Assembly: GCA_050248955.1 (NCBI GenBank)
Contig: JBFWRK010000011.1
Span: forward strand, 103,128 to 167,127
Direction of reading: 5' to 3'
DNA length: 64,000 nucleotides
Source: JBFWRK01 sp050248955
Lineage (GTDB): Bacteria; Actinomycetota; Acidimicrobiia; Acidimicrobiales; Ilumatobacteraceae
Numbering within the stretch: position 1 is the stretch's first letter; every line of letters starts with the position of its first letter. The notes beneath the pieces were generated by a model, which saw nothing but the letters and a program-made list of their open reading frames with translations, was not told the origin of the DNA and made no database searches. The translations under genes were made by a program, and so were the position numbers. Below, in pieces: positions 32,943 through 41,701 of the stretch.

Positions 32943-33404
32943 ATGGCCGTCACCGCTCGTCCCTCGACCTTGCTCACGCACATCGCCCTGCCGGTGCGTG
33001 ACCTCGATGCCACCGTGGCGTTCTACGAGAGGTACACGACGCTCGTGAACATCCACGAGCGGCACGACCCCGAGACCGACATGCGCACGGTCTGGTTGGC
33101 CAACGAGCGCGACGTCACCGCCGCCGGGACGGCCAGGTTCGTCATCGTCCTGATCTGCGGGAAGCTGCCGACGAAGGTCACCGGCGACATCAAGGAGGAG
33201 TACGGCTTCCTGCGCTCGATCAGCCACCTCGGCCTGTCGCTCGACTCGCGTGACGACGTCGACCGCATCGCCGCGATGGCCAAGGCCGAGGGCTGCTTGC
33301 TGCTCGGACCGATGTACCGCAACGAGGTCGTCGGCTACATCTGCGTCATCACCGACCCGGACGGCAACAATCTCGAGTTCTCCGTCGAGCAGGTGCTCGG
33401 CTGA
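32943..33404 (+). CDS. VOC-family metalloenzyme
   Basis: 153-aa glyoxalase/dioxygenase-like protein with H-H-E metal set: His in LLTHIALPVRDLDATVAFYERY, His in SISHLGLSLDSRDD, Glu in TDPDGNNLEFSVEQ. Paralogous to the VOC protein at 27397. ATG lies 6 nt behind CACACT (32931-32936) with no Shine-Dalgarno, so leaderless. Under the shared palindromic operator with the divergent enolase-superfamily enzyme, implying that they act on one pathway. Confidence 0.85.
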   Translation: MAVTARPSTLLTHIALPVRDLDATVAFYERYTTLVNIHERHDPETDMRTVWLANERDVTAAGTARFVIVLICGKLPTKVTGDIKEEYGFLRSISHLGLSLDSRDDVDRIAAMAKAEGCLLLGPMYRNEVVGYICVITDPDGNNLEFSVEQVLG

Positions 33405-33468
33405 GAGTGCTCGTCGGCAACGACGCCGTCGTGATCGTCACGGAACCGGCGCCGGCGAGGAGGGCCTG

Positions 33469-33996
33469 ATGAGCGACCGGGTCCGCATCCGGCGTGCCGG
33501 GCCCGACGAGCACCTCGCTCGGGCACTCGCCGACGTGCTCATCGACTGCGTCGAGGGCGGCGCTTCGGTCAGCTTCATGCTGCCGCTCGGGCGCGAGCGG
33601 GCGGAGGCGTTCTGGGCGACCATGCTCGACGGGGCGTCGCGCGGTGAGCGGATCGTCCTGGTCGCCGAGGAGCACGACACGGGCGCGGTGGTGGGCACGG
33701 TGCAGGTGGTGCTGACGGGACCGGAGAACCAACCGCATCGTGGTGAGATCGCGAAGATGCTGGTGCACCGTCGCGCCCGGCGGCGCGGCGTGGCGGACGC
33801 GCTCATGCGCGCAGCGGAAGCAGCGGCGCTGGAGGCGGGCAAGACGTTGTTGGTGCTCGACACCAGCAGCGCCGAGGCCGAACGGATCTACGCGCGACTG
33901 GGCTGGCAACGAGTCGGCGTGATCCCCGGCTATGCGCTGTGGCCCGACGGAGGCCTCGTCGACACGACCGTCTTCTACAAGGAGCTGAGCCGCTGA
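33469..33996 (+). CDS. GNAT-family N-acetyltransferase
   Basis: Acetyl-CoA-dependent acetyltransferase, 175 aa. Motif A region: GEIAKMLVHRRARRRGVADALMRAAEAAAL with the R/Q-x-x-G-x-G/A loop as RRRGVA; VLVAEEHDTGAVVGTVQVVL forms strand 4 region and LLVLDTSSAEAERIYARLGWQRVGVIPGYAL the C-terminal part. The sequence resembles phosphinothricin/aminoglycoside-type GNATs only generally. GAGGAGGG precedes the ATG. Follows the VOC gene by 64 bases; possible co-transcription. Acceptor unknown. Confidence 0.88.
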   Translation: MSDRVRIRRAGPDEHLARALADVLIDCVEGGASVSFMLPLGRERAEAFWATMLDGASRGERIVLVAEEHDTGAVVGTVQVVLTGPENQPHRGEIAKMLVHRRARRRGVADALMRAAEAAALEAGKTLLVLDTSSAEAERIYARLGWQRVGVIPGYALWPDGGLVDTTVFYKELSR

Positions 33997-34013
33997 CGGC
34001 CCAGCGAGTCATC

Positions 34014-34355
34014 TCAGCCGCTGAGTCCTTCTTCCTCGCCGGTGGGTTCGCTGCCGCTCATCAGGCCTGCGTTGGTGGCCCCGAACTCGTACAGGTAGAT
34101 CGGCTTCTCCTCGCGCAGCATCTGCACGATGCTGTCGAACTGCGAGAGGTTGTAGTGCACGAAGACCTGACCGGTGCCGGCGTTGATGACGGGAGGTGCC
34201 AGCGGGGTCCCGTCCGGGAAGAAGTAGGCGTAGCCGCGGTAGGTCCCGCCTTGATAGAGGTAGATGCCGGCGACCGCGACCCCGGGGTTGAGGTTGGTCG
34301 TCGGCCTCGAGGACCAGATTCGCACCGAGTAGGTGTCGATCACGTAGCTCGCCAT
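34014..34355 (-). CDS. hypothetical protein (113 aa)
   Basis: Not recognised. Begins MASYVIDTYSVRIWSSRPTT; the middle (GVAVAGIYLYQGGTYRGYAYFFPDG) is rich in Tyr, Gly and aromatic residues with strong beta pattern, and the end is an acidic tail (GSEPTGEEEGLSG). No signal peptide. A GGAAGGGAG ribosome site lies before the ATG, which fixes the start. It stands alone between a convergent GNAT gene and the DUF4389 gene upstream; it may be transcribed with the latter. Confidence 0.65.
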   Translation of the reverse strand: MASYVIDTYSVRIWSSRPTTNLNPGVAVAGIYLYQGGTYRGYAYFFPDGTPLAPPVINAGTGQVFVHYNLSQFDSIVQMLREEKPIYLYEFGATNAGLMSGSEPTGEEEGLSG

Positions 34356-34437
34356 GTTCGTCTCCCTTCCTTGACCGGACAGAGACCGCCGCTCTCGGAT
34401 CTGATACCGCATCCCCGAGCAGGCTGCTCACCTGGCG

Positions 34438-35913
34438 TCAGTTGCCGTCCACCCGCGGGCCGCTCGGGGGTGGGAGCGTGGTGCCCGGCAGAACGGCATC
34501 GACCGCTTCGGTGACCGGTTCCGTGACCGGTTCGGCGCCGCCGGCGTCGAAGCGGAACGGCGGATAGCGATCGGTCATCAAGGCGGCGTAGGCGATCACT
34601 CGGTACACCCAGCGGTTCATGCCCATGACGAAGTCGAAGAGTCCCCGTGGGTAGCGGCCGGTGAACAGCAGCGCCACGCCGGCGATGACGGCGACGATGC
34701 CGATCAGGCCCGGGCCGTTCCCGTACGTCCATCCGTCATTACCCCGCGAGCCCCAGCCACCCCCGGCGAAGACGGCGACGATGAGGTAGTGCGGGATGGC
34801 CAGGAGCCACCACTTGACGAGCACCAGCCACCGTGACAGGTGCTCCGGATAGACGATGTCGAGCGTCGCGGGGTAGTCCGCAGGCGCGAGGGAGAACGGT
34901 GGGTAGCGATCGGTCCCGAGGGCCGATGTGGCGTAGTACGTGACGCGCCAGGTCCAGCGCAGCACACCGACGTTGAAGTCGAAGATCGACCGTGGGTAGC
35001 GGCCGGTGAACAGGATGATCACGCCGGCGACGAACGTCATGACGACGAAGGCGGCCCAGAGGAACGCGAGCACCACGAGGTGCGGGATCGCGAGGAACCA
35101 CTTCACCAACCACAGGCCGCGGCTCAACGGCTCGTCGAGGATCGCGTTCAGTTGCACGGGGGAGGCGTCGACGGCCGGTGCAGCGCGAGCCGTGGCCGGC
35201 GCGAGCGGTGCCGGCTGCGCGAGCGCCGCAGCGGGCCCCCGGGTGGAGAAGACGATGAACGCAGTGGCCCCGAGCATGAGCGCGACGGCTGCGATCCCGA
35301 GGCCGATCATCAGCGGCACGAGGAAGTTCAGCTTGACGCCCGCCGAGACGTCGGCGACGACATCGGGGCTCGCATCGGCGTTCATCGCCACGATCGACCA
35401 ATCACCGGTCTCGACATCCCAGACCAGGGTCTGCTGCCCGGGTCCGCTGGCGCTCGCCGCCCAGAACGGTTGCGCGGCCGGCAGCGGTGGCGAGACCACG
35501 GTGCCTTCGCGGCGCCGGTACGTGACGTCGTCGTCCTTGAAGTCGATCTTCGTGACCTCGTCGTGGGTCACGCCCGCGAGGTACTCCTCGACGTCCTCCG
35601 TGCGGGCGATCCCGATGAAGAGCTCGTCGCCCTCGCGTGCGGTCGCCCGGAGCCGGACCGTCGCGAGGTCGCCGTCGCCGAACGGCCAGCCACCGCGCCG
35701 CTCGTCGCTCCCGAGGTCGAGGTTCGTCGAGTGGAGCACGGCGGTCGTCGATTCGATGCGTTGCGCGTCGGTGGTGAAGTAGCCGTCGTCGTCACGCTGG
35801 GTCGTGTACGCCCAGCCGATCCCCACGGTTGCCAACAACAACCCGACTCCGACGAGCGCCATCAGGCAACCGATGACGAGCGCGACGACCCTTCCAGGTT
35901 TCACGGCGATCAC
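34438..35913 (-). CDS. DUF4389-family membrane protein, duplicated domain
   Basis: 491 aa. One membrane helix at the N-terminus (VVALVIGCLMALVGVGLLL), an extracytoplasmic domain (about 35-190, typical of a LapA/DUF-like beta domain), a second helix (VPLMIGLGIAAVALML), then two DUF4389 repeats: each has LSR-L-LVKW-LAIPH, hydrophobic helices, LFTGRYPR-DF and TDRYPPF (about 265-350 and 365-460). The repeat pair is normal for the family, of unknown function. C-terminal Pro-rich tail. Cell-envelope location predicted. Confidence 0.87.
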   Translation of the reverse strand: MIAVKPGRVVALVIGCLMALVGVGLLLATVGIGWAYTTQRDDDGYFTTDAQRIESTTAVLHSTNLDLGSDERRGGWPFGDGDLATVRLRATAREGDELFIGIARTEDVEEYLAGVTHDEVTKIDFKDDDVTYRRREGTVVSPPLPAAQPFWAASASGPGQQTLVWDVETGDWSIVAMNADASPDVVADVSAGVKLNFLVPLMIGLGIAAVALMLGATAFIVFSTRGPAAALAQPAPLAPATARAAPAVDASPVQLNAILDEPLSRGLWLVKWFLAIPHLVVLAFLWAAFVVMTFVAGVIILFTGRYPRSIFDFNVGVLRWTWRVTYYATSALGTDRYPPFSLAPADYPATLDIVYPEHLSRWLVLVKWWLLAIPHYLIVAVFAGGGWGSRGNDGWTYGNGPGLIGIVAVIAGVALLFTGRYPRGLFDFVMGMNRWVYRVIAYAALMTDRYPPFRFDAGGAEPVTEPVTEAVDAVLPGTTLPPPSGPRVDGN

Positions 35914-36057
35914 CTCTTGTCGATCGGAACTCTTTCACAAGGCCGCCGGTGCGGCACCTCGGATTCCGTGCACCATCGTCTGCCTCCCCCGGCAGCGGCG
36001 GCAAGGGGCTTACGTCCCTGGCGGGTCGACAGGCGTTCCGGTGGCATGCTGGTCGGC

Positions 36058-36648
36058 GTGCCCGAATCGAATCCGAAAGCAGTCCTTCACCGCTACTTGC
36101 AGACTGGCCGTCAGGCGCTGCTCTGGAAGCTCGATGGTCTCTCGGAGTACGACATCCGCCGTCCGATGGTGCCCACCGGTACCAATCTGCTCGGGCTGGT
36201 CAAGCACTTGGCCGCCGTCGAGCAGGGGTACTTCGGCACGACCTTCGACAGGCCGTTCCCGGAGCGACTGGAGTGGTTCGAGGACGGCGCCGAGCAGAAC
36301 GCGGACATGTGGGCGACCGCTGACGAGTCGCGCGAGCAGATCATCGACCTGTACCGACGTGCCTGCGCACACGCTGACACGACGATCGACGCACTTGCGC
36401 TCGACGGCCTCGGGCACGTGCCGTGGTGGCCCGAGGATCGGAGTGAGGTGACGCTGCACACGATCCTGGTGCACATGATCGCGGAGACCAACCGGCACGC
36501 CGGCCATGCCGACATCGTGCGCGAGCTGATCGACGGCGCCGCCGGACTCCGCGCGGACAACGACAACATGGCGACAGGCGACCCGTCGTGGTGGCAGGAC
36601 TACTGGACTCGGCTGGAGCGCGTGGCGCGCGAAGCCGGCCATACCTGA
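36058..36648 (+). CDS. DinB-family protein
   Basis: Four-helix-bundle DinB/DUF664 protein, 196 aa. Three metal His candidates: LLGLVKHLAAVEQGYF, TLHTILVHMIAETNRHAGHAD. This arrangement is common in mycothiol- or bacillithiol-dependent transferases of actinobacteria. Start is GTG (VPESNPKAVLHRYLQ), 7 nt behind CATGCT; ATG 36046 is in frame and only four codons earlier. Ends 43 bases before the phosphofructokinase gene. Catalysed reaction unknown. Confidence 0.82.
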   Translation: MPESNPKAVLHRYLQTGRQALLWKLDGLSEYDIRRPMVPTGTNLLGLVKHLAAVEQGYFGTTFDRPFPERLEWFEDGAEQNADMWATADESREQIIDLYRRACAHADTTIDALALDGLGHVPWWPEDRSEVTLHTILVHMIAETNRHAGHADIVRELIDGAAGLRADNDNMATGDPSWWQDYWTRLERVAREAGHT

Positions 36649-36691
36649 GCGACCCGCTTCGACGACCTGCTCGTCGCAGGAGAGGAGGAAC

Positions 36692-37858
36692 GTGCGCATC
36701 GGCATCCTGACCGGGGGCGGCGACGTGCCCGGACTCAACCCGTGCATCAAGGCCATCGTCAACCAGGCGGACGACAGCGGCTGGGAGGTGCTCGGCATCC
36801 GCAAGGGCTGGGCCGGCCTGCTCCACTACGACCCGGCCGACACCCGCTCGCAGGCAACGTGGGTCGAGCCGCTGACGAAGCTCGGCGTGCGGACCATCGA
36901 CCGCTACGGCGGCACCCATCTGCACACGTCGAGGACCAACCCGCAGAACGTCCGGCCGGCGGACCTCCCTGCGTTCCTCGCCGGCGATCATGCCCGCGAT
37001 CATCCCGGCGACGGCACCGAGCGAGTGGACTGCACCGCGCACGTGCTCTCGGTCCTCGACCACCTCGGCATCGACGCCCTGATCCCGATCGGCGGCGACG
37101 ACACACTGTCGTTCGCGGTGCGCCTCCACCACGAGGGCGTGCGCGTCGTGGGCATCCCGAAGACGATGGACAACGACGTGTTCGGCACCGATTACTGCAT
37201 CGGGTTCTCCACTGCGGTGACCCGGAGCGTGGAGTTCATCCACTCGCTGCGCACGCCGGCCGGCAGCCATGAGCGGATCGCCGTCGTCGAGCTGTTCGGA
37301 CGCAACAGTGGCGAGACCGCGCTGGTGTCGGCCTATCTGTCCGACTCCGACCGGGCGTTGATCAGCGAGGTGCCCTTCGACGTCGAACGGCTCGCCGCGC
37401 TGGTGGTCGACGACCGCGCTCGTAACCCGAGCAACTACTCGATCGTCGTGGTGTCGGAGGGAGCGAGCATGATCGGCGGCCAGGTCGTGGAGTACGGCCA
37501 GGAGGACGCCTACGGCCACCGCAAGCTGGGTGGCATCGGCACGATCCTCGGCACCGCGCTCAAGCAGCTCACCGGCGTCGACATCGTCAGCCAGCAGCTC
37601 GCGTACCTGATGCGCGCTGGTTCACCGGACTCGCTCGACCGGATGGTCGCACTGTCGTACGGCAACCTCGCCGTGCAGCAGCTCGCCCATGGGCACACCG
37701 GGGTGATGGTCGCGCTGCAGAACGGGATCTACACGACCGTGCCGATCGACACCTGCGTCTCCGGGCTCAAGCGGGTCGACGTCGACGAGCTCTACAACAG
37801 GGACCAGTACCGGGCCCAGGTCAACCACCTGCTCGGCAAGCCGATGTTCCTCTACTGA
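36692..37858 (+). CDS. 6-phosphofructokinase, PPi-type signature
   Basis: Phosphorylates fructose 6-phosphate in glycolysis. 388 aa, family group III. N-terminal RIGILTGGGDVPGLNPCIKA, donor-site IGGDDTLSFA and substrate loop GIPKTMDNDVFGTDYCIGF. Two residues known to fix phosphoryl donor are Asp after GGD (GGDD) and Lys in PKTxDND; both match pyrophosphate-dependent enzymes, not the ATP form (GGDG, PGTIDND). The enzyme would then be reversible. GTG start with GAGGAGG ahead. A rather long insert (about 85-110, DHARDHPGDGTERVD) is present. PPi use is inferred from these residues. Confidence 0.9.
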   Translation: MRIGILTGGGDVPGLNPCIKAIVNQADDSGWEVLGIRKGWAGLLHYDPADTRSQATWVEPLTKLGVRTIDRYGGTHLHTSRTNPQNVRPADLPAFLAGDHARDHPGDGTERVDCTAHVLSVLDHLGIDALIPIGGDDTLSFAVRLHHEGVRVVGIPKTMDNDVFGTDYCIGFSTAVTRSVEFIHSLRTPAGSHERIAVVELFGRNSGETALVSAYLSDSDRALISEVPFDVERLAALVVDDRARNPSNYSIVVVSEGASMIGGQVVEYGQEDAYGHRKLGGIGTILGTALKQLTGVDIVSQQLAYLMRAGSPDSLDRMVALSYGNLAVQQLAHGHTGVMVALQNGIYTTVPIDTCVSGLKRVDVDELYNRDQYRAQVNHLLGKPMFLY

Positions 37859-37898
37859 CGATCAGCGTCTGGTCGCCGGGTAGGTGGTGGAATGAGCG

Positions 37899-38888
37899 GT
37901 GATGGAGCCACCGCCTCAGACCCCGTCGCCGACCGGGTTGCTCTTCGAGAAGCCAACCCCTTACGGACCCGTCCCGACCACCTCCGCGGTCACCACCGCT
38001 GACGCGCTGCGCCGACAGCTGATCGGATCGCGTTACGTGTCAGCGGCCCACATCGCCGTCGTCGACGAGGACGGACGACTCGTCGGCGTCGCCCGGATCG
38101 AGGACGTGCTCGCAGCAGAGCCGGACATCGTCGTGGGCGCGTTGATGGACGTCGACGCCCCGGTCATCGTCGCCGGGGTCGACGAGGAGGTGGCCGCGTG
38201 GAAGGCAGTGCGACACGGCGAGAGCGCGCTGGCCGTCCTCGACGATGACGGCCGCTTCGTCGGCTTCGTCCCGCCCCGGCGAATCGTGGAGGTCCTGCTC
38301 GGCGAACACGACGAGGACCTCGCCCGCCTCGGTGGCTACCTCGCCAGCACGTCCTCGGCGCGCCACGCGATCGAGGAACCAGTCGTGCCCCGTCTCGTCC
38401 ATCGTCTGCCCTGGCTGCTGCTCGGTCTCGCGGGTGCGATCGCCGCCGCGGGCATCGTCGGTGCCTACGAGCGCGAGCTCGCGCGGCACGTGCTCCTGGC
38501 CTCCTTCGTGCCGGGCGTCGTGTACATGGCCGACGCCGTCGGGACACAGACCGAGGCGCTGGTGATCCGCGGTCTGTCCGTCGGTGTCCCCGTCGGCCGC
38601 ATCATCCGGCGCGAGCTGCTCACCGGTCTGCTCGTGGGGGTGTCGCTCGCGTCTGTCTTCCTGCTCGTGGGGCGGCTCCTGTGGGACGAGAGCGATGTGG
38701 TCGTCGCCGTGGCGATCGCGATCTTTGCGGCGTGCTCGACGGCGACGCTGGTCGCGATGGCGCTCCCGTGGGGACTGAGCCGGCTCGGCAGCGATCCCGC
38801 CTTCGGCAGCGGCCCGCTCGCCACGGTCATCCAGGACCTGCTGTCGCTGGTGATCTACTTCTGGGTGGCATCGGTGCTCGTCACGTGA
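37899..38888 (+). CDS. MgtE-like magnesium transporter, CBS plus membrane domain
   Basis: 329 aa. N-terminal CBS pair (about 35-150: AAHIAVVDEDGRLVGVARIEDVLA and SALAVLDDDGRFVGFVPPRRIVEVL) followed by about five membrane helices. The MgtE channel motif appears as LLASFVPGVVYMADAVGTQTEALVIRGLSVG, corresponding to P-x6-G-N-x-GTQ-x4-RG in MgtE. The MgtE N-domain before the CBS pair is missing, so this is a shortened form. Mg2+ or another divalent cation import is inferred. A perfect 11-bp hairpin follows the gene. Confidence 0.85.
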   Translation: MMEPPPQTPSPTGLLFEKPTPYGPVPTTSAVTTADALRRQLIGSRYVSAAHIAVVDEDGRLVGVARIEDVLAAEPDIVVGALMDVDAPVIVAGVDEEVAAWKAVRHGESALAVLDDDGRFVGFVPPRRIVEVLLGEHDEDLARLGGYLASTSSARHAIEEPVVPRLVHRLPWLLLGLAGAIAAAGIVGAYERELARHVLLASFVPGVVYMADAVGTQTEALVIRGLSVGVPVGRIIRRELLTGLLVGVSLASVFLLVGRLLWDESDVVVAVAIAIFAACSTATLVAMALPWGLSRLGSDPAFGSGPLATVIQDLLSLVIYFWVASVLVT

Positions 38889-38898
38889 ACGACCCGCT

Positions 38899-38928
38899 GT
38901 GAGGCCCTCCAGGAGCAGAGGGCCTCAC
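38899..38928. terminator. bidirectional terminator-like hairpin
   Basis: GTGAGGCCCTC (38899-38909) and GAGGGCCTCAC (38918-38928) pair perfectly over 11 bp with an 8-nt loop; CGC/GCG outside can extend it past one mismatch. It sits between the converging MgtE-like and calcium-repeat genes. No U-tract, as is common in actinobacteria. Confidence 0.7.
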
Positions 38929-38969
38929 CGCGGTTGGGGACGGTTCGTCGGATTGCCGCGTCGCGTCGG

Positions 38970-39980
38970 TCAGTGCTGATCGGCACCGAGGTCGACGGCG
39001 ACCGTGATCAGCGCAGCGACGTCGTCGTCGACATCGACCTCGTCGTTGCCCTCGAGCCCGTTCACCTGGAGCAGGTCGATCGGCTCGCTGCCGATGATCC
39101 GAACCTCGTCCCGACGATCCTCGACCTCGACGCGAGCGTCATCGGCATCGACGTCGATCTTGTCGCGCTTCGCGGACCCGTTCACCGTCACGGTGTCGGC
39201 CTGACCGTCGCCGCCACCCGCAGGACCGGAGAGGTCGACGTCCGTGACGCGGACATCGGTCCCGGACAGCGCACCGACGGTGAACGTGTCGATGCCACCG
39301 AGGGTCGTGAGATCCAGCCGCTCGACGCCGTCCATGTCCATGCTGATATTCCCCGCGTCGCGGAAGAACAGGGTCCGTGCGCCGTTCGCGGAGAGGCTCA
39401 TCTTCTCGTCCACGGCAGCACCGTTGAAGTCGAGCGTGTCGAACCCTGCTTGTCCCTCGATGACGTCGCTGCCGTCGCCCGGATCCCAGCGGAAGGTGTC
39501 GTGACCGGACCCGAGCAGCGCCTGGTCGGCCCCGCGGTTGCCGTCGACCGTGTCGTCGCCCTGGTTGCCGATGAACAGCTCCGCGCCGTCGCCGCCCTGG
39601 AAGTCGTCGTCGCCACGACCACCTGACACCGTGATCGTCTCGTCGGCGAAGCCCCCGTTCACCTGGTCGATGCGAACCTGGTCGTTCCCGTTCCGGGCGA
39701 AGAGCTCGATGCGGCTGAAGCTGCTGCGATCGACGTCGAACTCGCTCGAGCCGTCGTCGCCGAAATCGACTTGCAGCGTGTTGGGTGCGCCCGCAGCGAG
39801 GCGCAGCGAGATGCGGTCGTCGCCGTTGCTGCCGATGACGGTGAGCGTGTCGTCGGCGACGAAGACCGAGTTGGCGGATGTTGCGGAGGCAGGTGTCGCG
39901 GTGGCGATGCCTGCCGCGAGCGCGGCGGTGACGCCGGTGAGGCCGAGCAGGCTCGCTCGACCGAACTTGGTGGTGTCGAT
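38970..39980 (-). CDS. secreted protein with RTX-like calcium-binding repeats, ATC start
   Basis: About 336 aa, exported by a signal peptide (TTKFGRASLLGLTGVTAALAAG, cleavage near ATPASA). The mature protein carries GGxGxDxxx nonapeptides, e.g. SGGRGDDDFQGGDGAELFIG, NQGDDTVDGNRGAD and GSGHDTFRWDPGDG, which bind Ca2+ in beta-rolls. No enzyme domain is evident. Start: no ATG, GTG or TTG lies near the signal peptide; AAGGAG (39993-39988) precedes two ATC codons at 4 and 7 nt, and the second is adopted. Upstream sequence in frame is not protein-like. Confidence 0.78.
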   Translation of the reverse strand: MDTTKFGRASLLGLTGVTAALAAGIATATPASATSANSVFVADDTLTVIGSNGDDRISLRLAAGAPNTLQVDFGDDGSSEFDVDRSSFSRIELFARNGNDQVRIDQVNGGFADETITVSGGRGDDDFQGGDGAELFIGNQGDDTVDGNRGADQALLGSGHDTFRWDPGDGSDVIEGQAGFDTLDFNGAAVDEKMSLSANGARTLFFRDAGNISMDMDGVERLDLTTLGGIDTFTVGALSGTDVRVTDVDLSGPAGGGDGQADTVTVNGSAKRDKIDVDADDARVEVEDRRDEVRIIGSEPIDLLQVNGLEGNDEVDVDDDVAALITVAVDLGADQH

Positions 39981-40135
39981 GATCGTTCTCCTTCGTGCGG
40001 ACGCCGACGCCGGCGTCGGTGTGTCAGGAGGAGTTACGGCAACGGTCGCCGATCGGTTCTCGCGCCACCGTCGACGGTTGCGTGCGTAAGGTCCGATCCA
40101 CGATCCGGACGAACGTCCGTCACAGCCGAGGAGCC

Positions 40136-41632
40136 ATGATGACGCAGGGAGACGCTGACGGTCAGCAGGATGCGGCGGCGTGGCGTGGGGTGGACGAGGG
40201 GTGGGGTCGGCGGGCCGTCGACTTCTCGACGCTGAGCGAGCCGGCGAACGCTCGGGAGTACGTCGCGATGCATCAGCAGTTGGGCGTCGGTCCCGGTGAT
40301 CGTCTGCTGGACGTTGCGTGCGGGGCGGGGTTGGCCGTCGAGTTGGCTGGCGTCCGCGGTGCGAGCTGCGCCGGCATCGACGCCTCCCCGCGGCTGATCG
40401 ACGTCGCACGGGATCGGAGCCCGTCGGCGGATCTCCGTGTCGGTGACATGCATGCCCTTCCGTGGGATGACGGGGTCTTCGATGTCGTCACCAGCTTCCG
40501 CGGGATCTGGGGGACGACGCCGGGTGCAGTCGCCGAGATCCATCGGGTGCTCGCTGCCGGTGGACGCGTCGGGATCACCGTGTGGGGTCACATCAAGCGG
40601 TCTCCTGGAGCGTGGGCGTTGGCGCCGTTCGCGATGGCGAGCCCTGCGAAGGTGGCGAACCAGGCGGCGATGGTGGCACTGGGTCGGCCTGGAGCCGGCG
40701 AGGACCTGTTGGGTCGTGCCGGCTTCGTGGACATCGAGCGTGTCGAGGTGCCGTTCGTGTGGGAGTTCGCCGACCCGGAGGCGTACGCACGAGCATTGGC
40801 ATCGACCGGTCCGGCGTACGAGGCGATGCAGGCTGTCGGGGAGGAAGCGTTCTTGCAGTCCGCCGCCGATCTCGCGCGTGAGCGCGTCCGTGAGGGGCTC
40901 CCGCTGCGGGCGCCGATCGCCGTGGTCGGCTTCGTCGCCCGGAAGCCCGTAGCGACCGGTGGCCGGCGTGACCATGGTGATGAACATGGTGTTGATGAAC
41001 ATGGTGCTGATGAACGTGGCACTGCCGGCGGGGGGCTGGGTGCCGGCTTCCTCGCTGTCCCAGCGTCGTCACCCGCCGTGCAGCGGCTCTACGACGACGA
41101 TGTCGAGGAGCTCGGCTACGTCATGAACTCGTCGAAGCTCTGGGCTCACCAACCCGACGCCCAGATCGGGTTGTTCGGCCTGCTCGGGCAGGTTGCCGGC
41201 GCTGGTTCGCTCAGCTTCCGTCAGCGGGGGATCCTCGTCACCGCCTGCGCGTCGGCGCTCGGTGACGCGTACTGCTCGCTGGCGTGGGGCAACAAGTTGG
41301 CAGGCGCGGCAGGCGCAGATCTGGCTGCCGGGGTCCTGCAGGGTGACGACGACCGCCTGGAGCGGTCGGAGCGGGCGATGGCCCGGTGGGCTCGCAAGAT
41401 CACCCGCGATCCCAATGCCACTGATGCCGGTGACGTCCAAGCGCTGCGCGACGCCGGCTTCGACGATGCGACGATCTTCGCGATCACGGCCTTCGTCGCG
41501 CTTCGCATCGCGTTCTCCACCGTCAACGACGCGCTCGGCGCGCGCCCCGACCACGCGCTGGCCGAGAGCGTGCCCGCAGCGGTACGCGACGCCGTCACCT
41601 TCGGTCGGCCGGTCAGCGCCGGCGAGGGGTAG
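40136..41632 (+). CDS. methyltransferase-AhpD/carboxymuconolactone decarboxylase fusion
   Basis: 498 aa with two domains. Residues 1-275: class I SAM methyltransferase (motif I DRLLDVACGAGLAVELAG, ADLRVGDMHALPWDDGVFDVVTS, AEIHRVLAAGGRVGITVWG). Residues about 320-498: AhpD-like/CMD domain (SFRQRGILVTACASALGDAYCSLAWGNKLAG, DDATIFAITAFVALRIAFSTVNDALGARPD), a fold of peroxidase-related proteins; only one Cys of the usual CxxC is visible, with the second site as CSLAWG. They are joined by a repeat-coded linker DHGDEHGVDEHGADERG (15-bp units at 40979-41023). GAGGAG precedes the ATG. Function of the pair unknown. Confidence 0.85.
   Translation: MMTQGDADGQQDAAAWRGVDEGWGRRAVDFSTLSEPANAREYVAMHQQLGVGPGDRLLDVACGAGLAVELAGVRGASCAGIDASPRLIDVARDRSPSADLRVGDMHALPWDDGVFDVVTSFRGIWGTTPGAVAEIHRVLAAGGRVGITVWGHIKRSPGAWALAPFAMASPAKVANQAAMVALGRPGAGEDLLGRAGFVDIERVEVPFVWEFADPEAYARALASTGPAYEAMQAVGEEAFLQSAADLARERVREGLPLRAPIAVVGFVARKPVATGGRRDHGDEHGVDEHGADERGTAGGGLGAGFLAVPASSPAVQRLYDDDVEELGYVMNSSKLWAHQPDAQIGLFGLLGQVAGAGSLSFRQRGILVTACASALGDAYCSLAWGNKLAGAAGADLAAGVLQGDDDRLERSERAMARWARKITRDPNATDAGDVQALRDAGFDDATIFAITAFVALRIAFSTVNDALGARPDHALAESVPAAVRDAVTFGRPVSAGEG
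40979..41023 (+). repeat. 15-bp tandem repeat in domain linker
   Basis: Three 15-bp units (40979, 40994, 41009) of the form GATGAACATGGTGYT, last one diverged, coding DEHGV, DEHGA and DERGT. The run lies precisely between the methyltransferase and AhpD-like domains and is AT-richer than the gene around it. Confidence 0.85.
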
Positions 41633-41701
41633 CGCGGCGGCACGCTCGCCAAGGAGTGACGCGCACTGCGAACGAGTTCGGGCCAGGCACACTGGCAGCG
41701 C

